A stretch of 64,000 nucleotides of DNA from CALBPI01 sp942491885. Its GTDB lineage: Bacteria; Pseudomonadota; Gammaproteobacteria; Steroidobacterales; Woeseiaceae. A program made the translations under genes and the position numbers. Of this stretch, positions 37,431 through 47,580 are shown one piece after another (within the stretch, counting starts at the first letter, position 1; each line of letters opens with the position of its first letter). The DNA is taken from NCBI GenBank assembly GCA_942491885.1, contig CALOCQ010000002.1:1507915-1571914 (forward strand), written 5' to 3'. The notes below the pieces were generated by a model. It was not told the DNA's origin and ran no database searches. It worked only from the letters and a program-made list of their open reading frames with translations.

Positions 37431-40137
37431 TGGCTCGTCCTATCTGTTTCGTGCATTCCATGCACTGCCCCCACTGACCAACTCCGCGGGTGAGCCCACA
37501 GGCGCCATCCATGGCGTGCTCAACATGCTCAACAAGCTGGTCCGCGAAGAGAAGCCGGACCGCATCGCCGTCGTGTTCGATGCGCCGGGCAAGACGTTTC
37601 GCGACGAGCTGTTCGCCGAGTACAAGGCGCAGCGCCCGCCGATGCCCGACGACCTGCGCGCGCAGATCGAGCCGCTGTTCGCCGCCGTGAAGGGCATGGG
37701 CCTGCCCATCCTGCGTGATTACAGGGCGTGGAAGCGGACGACGTCATCGGCACGCTGGCCTGCGCCGCCGCGAAACAGGACCTGGGGGTGCTGATCTCCA
37801 CCGGCGACAAGGACATGGCGCAGCTGGTCAACGGCCACACGATCCTGGTCAACACCATGAGCAACACGGTGCTGGACGGTGAAGGGGTGACGGCGAAGTT
37901 CGGCATCTGGCCCGAGCAGATCATCGACTACCTGGCGCTGGTGGGCGACACCTCGGACAACATTCCCGGCGTGCCCAAGGTGGGCCCGAAGACCGCGGCT
38001 AAGTGGCTGAATCAGTACCCGGACGCTCGATGCCATCATCGGCCGATGCGGCCGACATCAAGGGCAAGGTTGGCGAGAACCTGCGCGATAACCTCGAGCA
38101 GCTCGAGCTGTCGCGCAAGCTGGCGACCATCACCGACATGCGCTCGGCGCTGTCGCGCCGGCGGAGCTGGCGCCGCGAACCGGACGTGGATGCGCTGCGC
38201 CGGCTCTACTGCGCTGGTTGCTGAAGCAGCCTGCTGTACGCTGGCGCGAAGACAGCGCCGATGAGACCGCACGCCGGGAACCGGCCAACGCGCCACCGGC
38301 CGCCGCCGCGGCAAGACATCTACGAAACCGTGCTCGACCAGACGCGGCGCTTCGACGCATGGCTGAAGAAGATGCGAGCCGCCGAGCTCGTCGCCTTCGA
38401 CACCGAGACGACCAGCCTCGACTACATGCAGGCCGAAATCGTCGGTGTGTCGTTCTGGCGGTAGACGCCGGGCGAGGCCGCCTACATGCCGCTGGCGCAC
38501 GGCTACCCGGGCGCGCCCGACCAGCTCGATCGCGCGAGCCGTTCTGCGCTCAAGCCGCTGGCTGGAAGACCTGAACACGCCAAGGTCGGCCACCACCTCA
38601 AGTACGACGCGCACGTGCTCGCGCAACCACGGCATCGCGCTGCGCGGCATGCGCTTACGACTCGATGCTCGAGTCCTACGTGCTGAACAGCACGGCGACG
38701 CGTCACGACATGGACTCGCTGGCGGAGCGCTACCTCGGCATGCAGACGATTCACTACGAAGACGTCGCCGGCAAAGGCGCCAAGCAGATTGCCTTCGACG
38801 AAGGCCGATCTGGACATGGCCGCACCCTATGCCGCCGAAGACGCCGACGTCACGCTGCGGCTGCATCGCATGCGCTGTGGCCGCAGCTGAGAAGGATACC
38901 GCAGCTGGCCACCGCTCTACCAGGAGATCGAGCAGCCGCTGGTGCCGGTGCTGGCCATGGAAGAGCACGGCGTGCTGCTCGACGCGGCAGATGCTGCGCA
39001 GCAGAGCAAGGAGCTCAGGCGGCAAATGGCGGAGCTCGAGGCAGCAGGCGCACGCGAAGCCGGGCAAGCCGTTCAACCTCGATTCGCCGAAGCAGCTGCA
39101 GGACATCCTGTTCGAAAAGCTGCAGCTGCCGGTGATGCGCAAGACACCCAAAGGCCAGCCGTCGACGGCCGAGGACGTGCTGGAGGAACTGGCCGCCGAC
39201 TATCAGCTGCCGACAGCTGATTCTCGAGCTACCGCGGCTGGCGAAGCTCAAGTCCACCTACACCGACAAGCTGCCCGAGCAGATCAATGCGAACGCACCG
39301 GCCGCGTTCACACCTGCTACCACCAGGCCGTGGCGGCCACCGGGCCGGCTGTCATCGTCGGATCCCAACCTGCAGAACATTCCGATCCGCACGCGCCGAA
39401 GGCCGGCGTATTCGCCAGGCGTTCGTTGCGCCGCCGGCCTGGTTCTCTTGGCGGCCGACTACTCGCAGATCGAGCTGCGCATCATGGCGCACCTGTCCGG
39501 CGACGAAGGGTTGTTAGCCGCGTTCGCCAGCGACCGCGACATCCACCAGGCCACGGCCGCCGAGGTGTTCGGCGTGGCGCTGGATGAGGTCACCGCCGAC
39601 CAGCGGCGCTCGGCCAAGGCGATCAACTTCGGCCTGATCTACGGCATGTCCGCCTTCGGTCTGGCGCGCCAGCTGAGCATCGGTACCGCGCCACGAGGCG
39701 CAGGAATACGTCGACCTGTACTTCGAGCGCTACCCGGGCGTGCAAGCCTACATGGACCGCACGCGCGCGCCAGCGCGCGAGCAGGGCTATGTCGAGACCG
39801 TGTTCGGCCGGCGGCTCTACCTGCCGGACATCAACGCGCGCAACGCGCAGCGCCGCCAGTACGCGGAACGCAGCGCGATCAACGCGCCGATGCAGGGCAC
39901 CGCGGCCGATATCATCAAGCGCGCCATGCTGGCGGTGCACGCGTGGCAATCCGACGCAGGGACGAGGCCGCGCATGATCATGCAGGTGCACGATGAGCTG
40001 GTGCTCGAAGTACCGGACGGGACAGCGCCGAGGAGATCGGCGCCGAAGTCGTCGACATGATGTCTGCCGCGGCACAGCTTGATGTGCCACTCAAGGTGGA
40101 CACCGGAATCGGCCTGAACTGGGACGAAGCGCACTAG
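37405..40137 (+). CDS. polA: DNA polymerase I (many frameshifts)
   Basis: About 910 residues when repaired, the usual PolA length. 5'-3' exonuclease: LLLVDGSSYLFRAFHALPP, VFDAPGKTFRDELF, EADDVIGTLA, GDTSDNIPGVPKVGPKTAAK. 3'-5' exonuclease region: LVAFDTETTSLDYMQAE. Polymerase: DYSQIELRIMAHLSGDEGLL, AKAINFGLIYGMSAFGLARQL and the C-terminal MIMQVHDELVLEVPDG. More than a dozen frame switches, many being plus or minus one base in short G or C runs. Strong AGGAGG site before the ATG. An essential repair enzyme, so true decay is unlikely. Confidence 0.9.
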
Positions 40138-40265
40138 GAACCTTAGCGCGCACCGTCAGCATCCGACAGTGGCTTCCTGAGCGGCTGCAAAGCAGTGCTC
40201 ATAACGCGATACAAAGCCCGAAACGCAGCCTTTCGAACATTCGGTTTTTACGGTATAATCTTCGG

Positions 40266-40375
40266 CGGAGGTTTACCTCACCCGTCATCCTCCCTTGGCG
40301 GGTGGTGCCGGTTACCCCAAACCGGTTCCATAGCCTCGGGCGCTCCCCTTACTCAGCGCTACCGGGCGTTTTTTA
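40266..40375 (+). ncRNA. candidate small RNA at the polA-engB locus (Spot 42/ErsA position)
   Basis: A perfect TATAAT at 40254-40259 predicts a start near 40266. The transcript would have three stem-loops: CACCCG/CGGGTG (40279-40284 with 40299-40304) with a 14-base loop containing CCTCCC; CCGGTT/AACCGG (40308-40313 with 40320-40325) with loop ACCCCA; and a GC-rich terminator ending in TTTTTT (40369-40374). Length about 110 nt. E. coli Spot 42 and Pseudomonas ErsA lie at the same place between polA and engB. The sequence itself is not that of Spot 42. C-rich loops suggest pairing with ribosome-binding sites. Confidence 0.75.
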
Positions 40376-40439
40376 TTTGTGCGCACCAAACGGTACTGGT
40401 TGCTCGATTGTTGCGAGCCAGATCCTCAATAAAACCTGA

Positions 40440-41035
40440 TCAGACTGGATCAGGCCCCAGCATCTCATTCAAGCGGCTGAGGGCCTCGTCTAAGCCCTGA
40501 CGATCATGCGACGAAAACAGCTGCACTGTCGCCCGCCCTTTGAGCATTGCCCTGACCTGCTGGAACTGGGCTGCAGCAGGTCCACGTTTTAGCTTGTCGG
40601 CCTTGGTCAGCAATACGTGGGCCGGACAGCCATGGTCCTGTGCAAACCTCAACATCTGTGCGTCGTAATCGCCGATCCCGCGGCGGATATCGACAATGAT
40701 GAACATACCTGCCAAAGACTCGCGGTCATCGAAGTAGCTGCCCAGCAGCGTGCGCCAGTGCTGCCTGCATCGCGGTTGATACCCGGGCGAAACCATAACC
40801 GGGCAGATCCACCAGCCGGTTCTCGGGGCGCAGACTGAAGAAATTGACCAGTTGAGTGCGTCCTGAGCTCTTCGAAATACGCGCAAACTGCTTGCGATTC
40901 ACAATCGTGTTGATCGCACTGGATTTGCCTGCATTAGATCGACCGGCAAACGCCAATTCGCTACCTTCATCCGCATAGAATTGTTCAGACTTCGTTAGCA
41001 CCAGTGAGGTAGCTGGCTGCAGGGTATTGAGACAT
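40440..41035 (-). CDS. engB: ribosome biogenesis GTPase EngB/YihA (frameshifted)
   Basis: Essential GTPase for 50S assembly, about 200 residues. G1 FAGRSNAGKSSAINTIVNR, G3 VDLPGYGFARVS and G4 VLLTKADKLKRG are present. The frame changes near 40760, where one extra G turns MQQHWRTLLG into MQAALAH. The best start, ATG at 41035, also needs a one-base change in its second codon to reach NTLQPATSLVLTKSEQF. Faces the small RNA and polA, as in E. coli and Pseudomonas. Confidence 0.88.
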
Positions 41036-41242
41036 CGACTCTCGGATACAACAGGCTTGGAGGATTCAGGGCAGTGTAGCACGGGCGTAATTGGGCAAGC
41101 TGCGCCCTTAGTCGATATTCTGGTGTACAAATTTGGCCGTTGCCTGGCAGTGTAGCAGCCATCGATGGATCTGCCAGGATACTCAGCTTACTGACGATAG
41201 CAACCAAAACGGCAAACTTCAGAGATGGACGAGGAAAAACCT

Positions 41243-41916
41243 GTGAAACTTAAACAGTACTTAGTCATGCAGGCGATACTCGCCACGGGCTTACTTTTGG
41301 CATCCAATGCTCATACCAGCAATCTGGTGGACGGTGATGCCGATGCTGGCAAGGCAAAATCTACCGTATGCGCGGCCTGTCATGGCGCCGACGGCAACAG
41401 CCTCAATCCGCAATGGCCAAGCCTTGCCGGGCAACACTCGCGTTATAGCTACGAACAGCTCATGTTGTTTAAGGCTGGCGAACGAAACAACGTCTTGATG
41501 AACGGACAGGCGATGGCGCTGTCAGAACAGGACATGAAAGACCTGTCTGCCTATTTCGAAGCTCAAACGCCGGTTGTCCGACAGGTCGTCGACCCCGAAA
41601 GCACCAACAAGGCTCGCCGCCTGTATCGTGGTGGTGACGCCGAACGCGGCATCCCTGCCTGCATCGCCTGCCATGGCCCTACCGGCAAAGGCAACCCGGG
41701 CGTGCCATATCCATCGATTGGCGGCCAGCATGCAACCTACATCGCCTCCAGCCTTCGCGAGTATGCGCTGGATGACGACAAGCGCAGCAACACCGAAACT
41801 CAGAACATGATGACCGATATCGCGATGAAACTGGCGCCCGACGAGATTGATGCTCTGGCATCTTATCTGCAAGGCCTGAGAATTGAACCGGAGCGAAGCG
41901 ACAATGAACGCAATAA
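41243..41916 (+). CDS. cc4: dihaem cytochrome c4
   Basis: About 224 residues; GTG start with GAGGAA 6 bases upstream. Signal peptide KLKQYLVMQAILATGLLLASNAHTS, then two cytochrome c domains with haem sites CAACH and CIACH and distal methionines in the QNMMTDIA region. Periplasmic electron carrier to terminal oxidases. As sequenced it reads straight into dsbA; one missing A at 41912-41913 (CGCAAATAA for CGCAATAA) would give a stop at 41914-41916 and separate the two genes. Confidence 0.85.
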
Positions 41917-42742
41917 GCGAACCAGCATTTTTGTACTGTTGATGTCGAGCCTGGCTGCCTGTGGCAACGATGACACAGTAGACACCGAGCAGGCCGCAGC
42001 TGTAGTTGAGACAGCAGAAACCGTCGAAACCGCACCAGCAACCGAAGCGCCTGCCGCAGAGGAACAACTGGCGGCCGTGGAAGAGTCTGATGGTAGCTAT
42101 GATGCTGATGCCGTCGCTAAAGAGGGCTCTCTGCGCCTTGCACAAAGCTCAACAGAAGCTGCGCCTCAGCGCTTCACCGAGGGCAAGCATTTCGACCGCT
42201 TCCGTCCGACCAAGATGACGGTCAACGGTGGCGAGAAAATCGAGGTTGCCGAGGTTTTCTGGTATGGCTGCAATCATTGCTACAACCTTGAGCCCATATT
42301 GCAGCGCTGGGCCGAAGATTTACCGGAAGGTGTGGAGTTCGTGAAGCTTCCCGCCGTTTGGAATCCAGTGCTCGAAACTCACGCGCAAGTGTTTTTTACC
42401 ATTGAAGCTTTGGCCGGTGCCGGCAAAATTGAAAACAAGAATGCTGTTCACATGGCCTTCTTCGATGAGATCCACGTGAACCGCCAGCGCATGTCTTCCG
42501 AGAAGTCCATCATCGACTTCATCGGCAACTTCGGTGTCGACAAGGCATCGTTTGAAAATGCCTGGAACTCATTTGAAGTAAACACCAAATTGCGTCAGGC
42601 GAAGACACTCAATCGCGCCTATGAAATCGGCAGCGTGCCAACGATTGTCGTCAACGGAAAATACGTGACTGATGAGACGCGTGCGGGCGGCAAGCCCGAA
42701 CTCATCGCTGTCATTGATGAGTTGATTGCCAGCGAACGCTAA
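41904..42742 (+). CDS. dsbA: DsbA-like thiol:disulfide interchange lipoprotein
   Basis: About 280 residues if it starts at ATG 41904 (with one base restored): NKRTSIFVLLMSSLAACGN is a lipoprotein signal with lipobox LAAC. A long acidic Ala/Glu/Thr linker (about 25-85) precedes the thioredoxin fold with active site FWYGCNHCYNLEP (CNHC), and cis-proline segment GSVPTIVVNGKYV. Introduces disulfides into periplasmic proteins such as cytochrome c partners. P. aeruginosa has the same order engB, cc4, dsbA. Membrane tethering by a linker is a less common form. Confidence 0.83.
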
Positions 42743-43908
42743 CCGTTCTGATCTGCAATAATTTGCCATCCGCCGTCGATGCGCTGCCAATAAAGGCGGC
42801 GCATCGTCGTTATGGGCTTGGCGTTCTTGCGATTCAGGGTCTGACGAAAGCGCGTCAGGTAGATGCCCTCGTCGCTGTCAGCCACAAAAACCTGTAGTTC
42901 GGCCAGTATCATGCTGCGCGCAATGCCGCTGCGCATTGCCGCGATGGTTGCGGCGCGCCAGCCCGATGTCGGCTGCCCGAATCGGGTAAAGTCGGCAGCA
43001 TGCAAGGCGAAGTAGTCTTGCGTATCCGCGGCCAGAAAAGCTGAGCGCCAGCGCATCAGCGCCATCTGCAATTCAGGCCCGACCGCGTCGCTGGCTTGCG
43101 GTGTTTGCCAATCCAGAGATTGCGCGACAACAACCGGCGTAGCGCCAAGCTCGAGACGCGCTGCCAACGCTTCAATCCGATTGTTATCGAACGCGATGCA
43201 GCCATCCGTATCGCGCGGCGGGCGAATATTGTTGTCTGGATCGATACCGTGCAGCCAGATGCCGTCGCCGCTGCGGCGTTGACGACGATCCAGCGCATTG
43301 GGGTAGTCGAGTGGAAACACGCGAGCGCCATAGCGCGCAGGCAGGTCGCCCGGATCAAGCTCATCCACTGGCCAATAGACGCCAATCGGCGTGCGCTTAT
43401 CGCCGCGACGCCACTTGTCGGCGCCGGCAGCACCAGCCGACACATAAAATGCGTCAGCGATCTGCCAGTCAGTGGGCCCACGTTGCATCAACCATGCCGC
43501 AGAGCGACTCACATCAACCAGCAAAACCTGTGCGGTCTGCTCCGGTAGTTGAACGACATTGCCAGGCAAGCCGACAACCTCGGGACGAATTCCTTCCAGC
43601 CAACGCTCCCGGGCCGTCGACCAATACGGCCTCAGTGATGCAAATGATTGATTGCCGGTGGTTGCATAGTTGCCTTGCGAGAGATCAGTAACCTCGCGGA
43701 CGAGTTGGCGCGCCAGGGCTACTGGATGATCATGCTGCAATTGTTGCGCTTGCCCCAGCGCGGCCGGCAGATTTCCGGCCAGCACGTTTCGCATGACCTC
43801 AAGCACCACCTGCTCAGGGATCTCAACAGGGGCATCCTGTGCCGCGGCAATCGCATGGCTGGCGAGCAGGCAATACAAAACCATGCAGACGCTTAGGCGG
43901 CAACGCAT
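42739..43908 (-). CDS. L,D-transpeptidase (YkuD) with C-terminal NTF2-like domain
   Basis: 389 residues. Signal peptide (about 1-23), helical region, YkuD catalytic domain (about 125-265) with GIWLHGID and the motif RDTDGCIAFDN whose Cys is the nucleophile, then an NTF2/SnoaL-like domain (about 285-385). Such periplasmic enzymes form 3-3 crosslinks or attach proteins to peptidoglycan. The NTF2-like tail appears in several gammaproteobacterial members. Convergent with dsbA, sharing four bases. Confidence 0.88.
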   Translation of the reverse strand: MRCRLSVCMVLYCLLASHAIAAAQDAPVEIPEQVVLEVMRNVLAGNLPAALGQAQQLQHDHPVALARQLVREVTDLSQGNYATTGNQSFASLRPYWSTARERWLEGIRPEVVGLPGNVVQLPEQTAQVLLVDVSRSAAWLMQRGPTDWQIADAFYVSAGAAGADKWRRGDKRTPIGVYWPVDELDPGDLPARYGARVFPLDYPNALDRRQRRSGDGIWLHGIDPDNNIRPPRDTDGCIAFDNNRIEALAARLELGATPVVVAQSLDWQTPQASDAVGPELQMALMRWRSAFLAADTQDYFALHAADFTRFGQPTSGWRAATIAAMRSGIARSMILAELQVFVADSDEGIYLTRFRQTLNRKNAKPITTMRRLYWQRIDGGWQIIADQNG

Positions 43909-44005
43909 AACCAGCTCGGCTCAGAGGAAATAGGAATGCGGATCTATGCCGAAAGTCCCCGCAGGATGACCAGCAATAATCCACAGCGCCTTATTATTCG
44001 ATGGG

Positions 44006-45223
44006 TCAGGGGCTGAATGAGGCCAGATTGACGACCTTGGGTGACGCAACTGGTTCCTTATCCTGGCTGCGCACGACCAGCAATCGCGGCCTTAATCGGT
44101 GCGCCGGATCCTGCTCGGCGACGATCGCCACCTCACCTGTATTGAGTTCGACGATGCTGCCGCTGGGAAACATACCCAGCGCCTGCACAAATTGCTCAAC
44201 GACGCTGCGTACAAAATGGGTATCCGCAAGCCGCTTGAGTTCTCGAATCGCATCGGCGCTGGAAATAGCCGCGCGATAGGGGCCTTCTGTGATCATCGCA
44301 TCGTAAGAATCAATAACCGCGGCGATCGCACCGTAGGCGCTAATCGACTCACGCTTCAGGCCGAGCGGATAGCCACTGCCATCTACGCGCTCATGATGCT
44401 GCGCCAACATTTCCCGCACGCGATTCGAGATGCCCGGCATGTGTTCCAGAATTTCGAGCCCGATACGCACATGAGATTGCATCGCGAGCTTTTGCCGTTT
44501 GGCATATTCACCCTGTGCGCTCTTCAAGCTGGCAGCAATTTTCATCAAGCCGATATCCAGCAACAGGGCACCGCTGGCAAAATCGAGCAGCATCGCCGGC
44601 TGCAAACCGAGATAGCGCCCGAAAATCGCGCACCATACGGCATTGGATATTTGTCGGTCATTCGGCTGTGCATCACTCTTATAGAGAAAAGTCAGCCAGA
44701 CCATGGCATCCGGATTACGGATAACGCTTTGTACGATTGGCTCGATAACCCCACGACAATGTTTCGCCTCAACACCCCGATTCTTGCGAATAGCACGATG
44801 CAGTTTTTCATTGGCACTGCGCGCATGCTCAAAAGCCGCAATGGCTTTTTTCGCCTCGCGTTTGAGCTTCGATGTAGGCTCATAGGCATGCGGCGCCTTG
44901 CCTGTAAGCTGAGCCAATAAATTAAGGCGCTGCGCATCAACCGCCTGGGTTGCTGCCGATGCACCGCCGAGCTCACCGCTCTTGATCATGCGGATGGCGC
45001 TGGCATTGCGTGCGATTACCGTCGAACTTGTGAAACTGCTGTCCACATAGACTGTCTTGCAATGACGGCCCAATAACTCGATTTCGCTGTCGCTGAGAAT
45101 CTCAAAACCCTGAAAATGAAACGGCGTTTCGCTCCATGGCCAGTCAAGTTCGGCGACAAACATGCCGACCTGCAAGCGCTGCACCGAGATTGGTTGAAGA
45201 TTGTGTTTAGCGTCTATTTCCAT
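44006..45223 (-). CDS. HD-GYP domain protein with degenerate HD motif
   Basis: 405 residues. N-terminal DUF3391 (about 10-75) and an HD-GYP domain (about 180-345). The c-di-GMP part HHERVDGSGYP (276-286) and the later DSYDAMITEGPYR are intact, but the metal-binding HD is changed: the usual LLHDIGK reads LLLDIGL, with Leu222 in place of His. The first conserved His also seems absent (RQISNAVWC). It may bind c-di-GMP or other ligands without phosphodiesterase activity. No neighbour gives a clear partner. Confidence 0.85.
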   Translation of the reverse strand: MEIDAKHNLQPISVQRLQVGMFVAELDWPWSETPFHFQGFEILSDSEIELLGRHCKTVYVDSSFTSSTVIARNASAIRMIKSGELGGASAATQAVDAQRLNLLAQLTGKAPHAYEPTSKLKREAKKAIAAFEHARSANEKLHRAIRKNRGVEAKHCRGVIEPIVQSVIRNPDAMVWLTFLYKSDAQPNDRQISNAVWCAIFGRYLGLQPAMLLDFASGALLLDIGLMKIAASLKSAQGEYAKRQKLAMQSHVRIGLEILEHMPGISNRVREMLAQHHERVDGSGYPLGLKRESISAYGAIAAVIDSYDAMITEGPYRAAISSADAIRELKRLADTHFVRSVVEQFVQALGMFPSGSIVELNTGEVAIVAEQDPAHRLRPRLLVVRSQDKEPVASPKVVNLASFSP

Positions 45224-45401
45224 ATGTCACAATAGTCACGGGTTGCAGCAGCGTTTCTTTGGCTCAGGTTAGGGTATCTAAAACACTCCAATTTTGCGCG
45301 AATTACTGCGACGATAATGCGAACCAGTCCACGCGCTAGCCTTTGTTTTAACAAGAAACAGCGACTTTTAGCCCTTTTTGATCTGATCCGAGCACAAGCC
45401 C

Positions 45402-46990
45402 ATGCCAAATCGCGACCACTGGGACGTCATCATCATCGGTGCAGGCCACAACGGATTAACCTGCGCCGCCTATTTAGCCCACGCCGGCAAGCGGGTTCTC
45501 GTACTGGAACGTCGCGGCATTGTGGGCGGCGCAGCAGTCACCGAAACATTCCATCCCGGCTTTCGAAATTCGCTGGCCAGCTATACGGTGAGCCTGCTCA
45601 ATCCCAAGGTCATCAACGATCTTCGATTGCATGAGCATGGGCTGGAGATCGTATCGCGCCCGATCGGCAACTTTATGCCGCTGGACAATGAGCGATATCT
45701 GGCGACGGGTCGGGATCTGGCTGATACGCAACGCGAGTTTGCACGCCACTCCGCGCATGACGCGGAGCAACTACCCCACTACTATGCCTGGCTGGAACAT
45801 GGCGCCGGCCTCCTGCGTCAGCTGTTACTGGAAACGCCACCAAATTCGGGCGGCGGCCTGCTGGATCTATGGCGCGCCGGCAAACTCGCCAATGCGATGC
45901 GCAAGCTGCCCACCGAGGCACAACAGGCCGTGCTGGATCTGTTCACCCGCAGCGCCGCCGAGGTGCTTGATAGCTGGTTTGAGAACTCGCATATCAAGGC
46001 CCTGTTCGGTTTCGATGCTGTTGTCGGCAATTTCGCATCACCTTTTGAAGCGGGTAGCGCCTATGTGCTGCTGCATCATGTGTTTGGCGAGGTAAACGGC
46101 GAGCAAGGTGCATGGGGTCATGCGATGGGCGGCATGGGTGCTATATCGAATGCTATTGCGGGCGCGGCCCAGGCTGCTGGCGCCAGCATCCGCTGCGATG
46201 CTGCGGTCGCAAGCATCAATACATCAGACGGCAGGGTCACAGGCGTGACGCTTGAAGGCGGCGAGCAATTGCACTGTTCCGTTATTGCCGCCAATGCGAC
46301 ACCGAAACACCTGCTGCTGGATTTGCTCAGCGAGGCGCAACTGCCGGCGGGCATACCGGAGCAAGTGAAGCGCACCCGCTACGGCTCTGGTACGTTCCGG
46401 ATGAATGTTGCGCTGGATAAGTTGCCGATCTTCAGCTGTCAAACCGGAAGTTGGCGACCATTTGTCCGCAGGCATCATCATGGCACCAACACTTGGGTAC
46501 ATGGAGCAAGCCTATTTCGATGCCCGGCAATATGGCTGGTCACGCAAGCCCATTGTTGAAATGCTGATTCCGAGCACGTTGGATGACGGCCTGGCACCAC
46601 CCGGAAAACATGTCGCCAGTCTGTTCTGCCAGCACGTGCAGCCGTAACTTGTCATCGGGCGATGCTTGGTCGATACATCGCGATGAGGTGGCCGCACTGA
46701 TGATCGCAACCATCGACCATTAGGCGCCGGGGTTTGCCGACAGTGTGCTGGGCTCACAGGCGCTCTCGCCGGAAGATCTTGAGAGTACACTCGGGCTTAC
46801 CGGTGGCGATATTTTTCATGGTGCGTTGTCGCTGAGCCAACTCTACAGTGCGCGACCCATGCTCGGCATGGCCAACTACAGGATGCCCGTACGCAACCTG
46901 TTTCTGTGCGGCGCCGGTGCGCACCCAGGCGGCGGCGTGACAGGCGTTCCGGGTCACAACGCAGCACGTGAGATCTTGCGCGGCTGGTAA
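45402..46990 (+). pseudogene. PYROXD2-like FAD oxidoreductase, broken
   Basis: Phytoene-dehydrogenase-related flavoprotein of about 528 residues if intact. N-terminal dinucleotide-binding WDVIIIGAGHNGLTCAAYLA and VLVLERRGIVGGAAVTE; C-terminal MPVRNLFLCGAGAHPGGGVTGVPGHNAA. The frame breaks near 46430-46440, there is a TAA at 46645-46647 with a further shift, and an in-frame TAG at 46720-46722 where the family has an aromatic residue (IDHYAPGF). A nonsense substitution plus two shifts make genuine loss of function possible, unlike the homopolymer-only errors elsewhere. Confidence 0.8.
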
Positions 46991-47027
46991 CGCCAATTCA
47001 GCTGGCCGCACCCTAATAGCGGTGCTG

Positions 47028-47510
47028 CTAACCAGACGGCATATCCTGCATGCTGACATCCGGCGTATTGTTGTCGATATCGGCAGCGATGCGCCACAGC
47101 CCATCCTGGCCGCGCCGATAGACCAGCAGTGATCTGCCCGCATCTTCATAGAGCTCGCCACTGTCTTTGGTGATAGCCCGCAGCCAGTATTTGCTGACGA
47201 TCCAGGCGAGGTCGCCACTCACCTCGATGTGCTCGAATTCCAATTCAAAGGTGACATCAGACTTGCCCATGCCCGGCGCGAAAAAGGAGCGAATCTGATC
47301 GACGCCACGCAGCGCGGGTTGGTCATGCAAAGCGACAACGGCATCAGGTTCGTACAGCCGCATCAGGCCATCAATATTTCCGCCGAGGTAGTGCTCCAGC
47401 CAGACTTCGGCATGCGCACGGATAGCCGCCTCATCGGACTGGGTATCAGGCATGCTGGCGCAGCCTGACAGCAGCCCCAGAAATATCGTGATGATGAAAA
47501 ACTTGTTCAT
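47028..47510 (-). CDS. NTF2-like (SnoaL/DUF4440) lipoprotein
   Basis: 160 residues. Lipoprotein signal MNKFFIITIFLGLLSGC with lipobox LSGC, then a single NTF2-like domain (about 28-150): EAAIRAHAEVWLEHYLGGNIDGLMRLYEPDAVV and a final WRIAADIDNNTP. The pocket of such domains binds or converts small molecules; no catalytic residues can be assigned. It lies downstream of the TonB receptor but behind a strong terminator, so it is probably expressed separately. Confidence 0.8.
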   Translation of the reverse strand: MNKFFIITIFLGLLSGCASMPDTQSDEAAIRAHAEVWLEHYLGGNIDGLMRLYEPDAVVALHDQPALRGVDQIRSFFAPGMGKSDVTFELEFEHIEVSGDLAWIVSKYWLRAITKDSGELYEDAGRSLLVYRRGQDGLWRIAADIDNNTPDVSMQDMPSG

Positions 47511-47521
47511 TGAATGACTCC

Positions 47522-47559
47522 AAAAAAAAGCCGCGACCCTGAAGCCAAGGTCGCGGCTT
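47522..47559 (-). terminator. rho-independent terminator after TonB receptor
   Basis: An 11-base perfect stem AAGCCGCGACC/GGTCGCGGCTT with a 10-base loop, followed on the minus strand by a run of eight T. It starts about 20 bases after the TonB receptor stop. Confidence 0.9.
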
Positions 47560-47580
47560 GATTCGATTACCGGCTACGCT

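Noticed and set aside
30213..40137. Horizontal acquisition or genome decay as the cause of the broken genes
   Set aside because: The lesions hit essential polA and a coherent arg operon, are mostly one-base homopolymer changes, and protein sequences are otherwise well conserved.
40195..40500. 101-codon plus-strand open frame across the polA-engB spacer
   Set aside because: No ribosome site or family similarity; the DNA is better explained by a promoter, hairpins and a terminator of a small RNA.
41225..42742. A genuine cytochrome c4-DsbA fusion protein
   Set aside because: An internal lipoprotein signal at the junction and a one-base repair that yields two normal genes make an artefact more likely.
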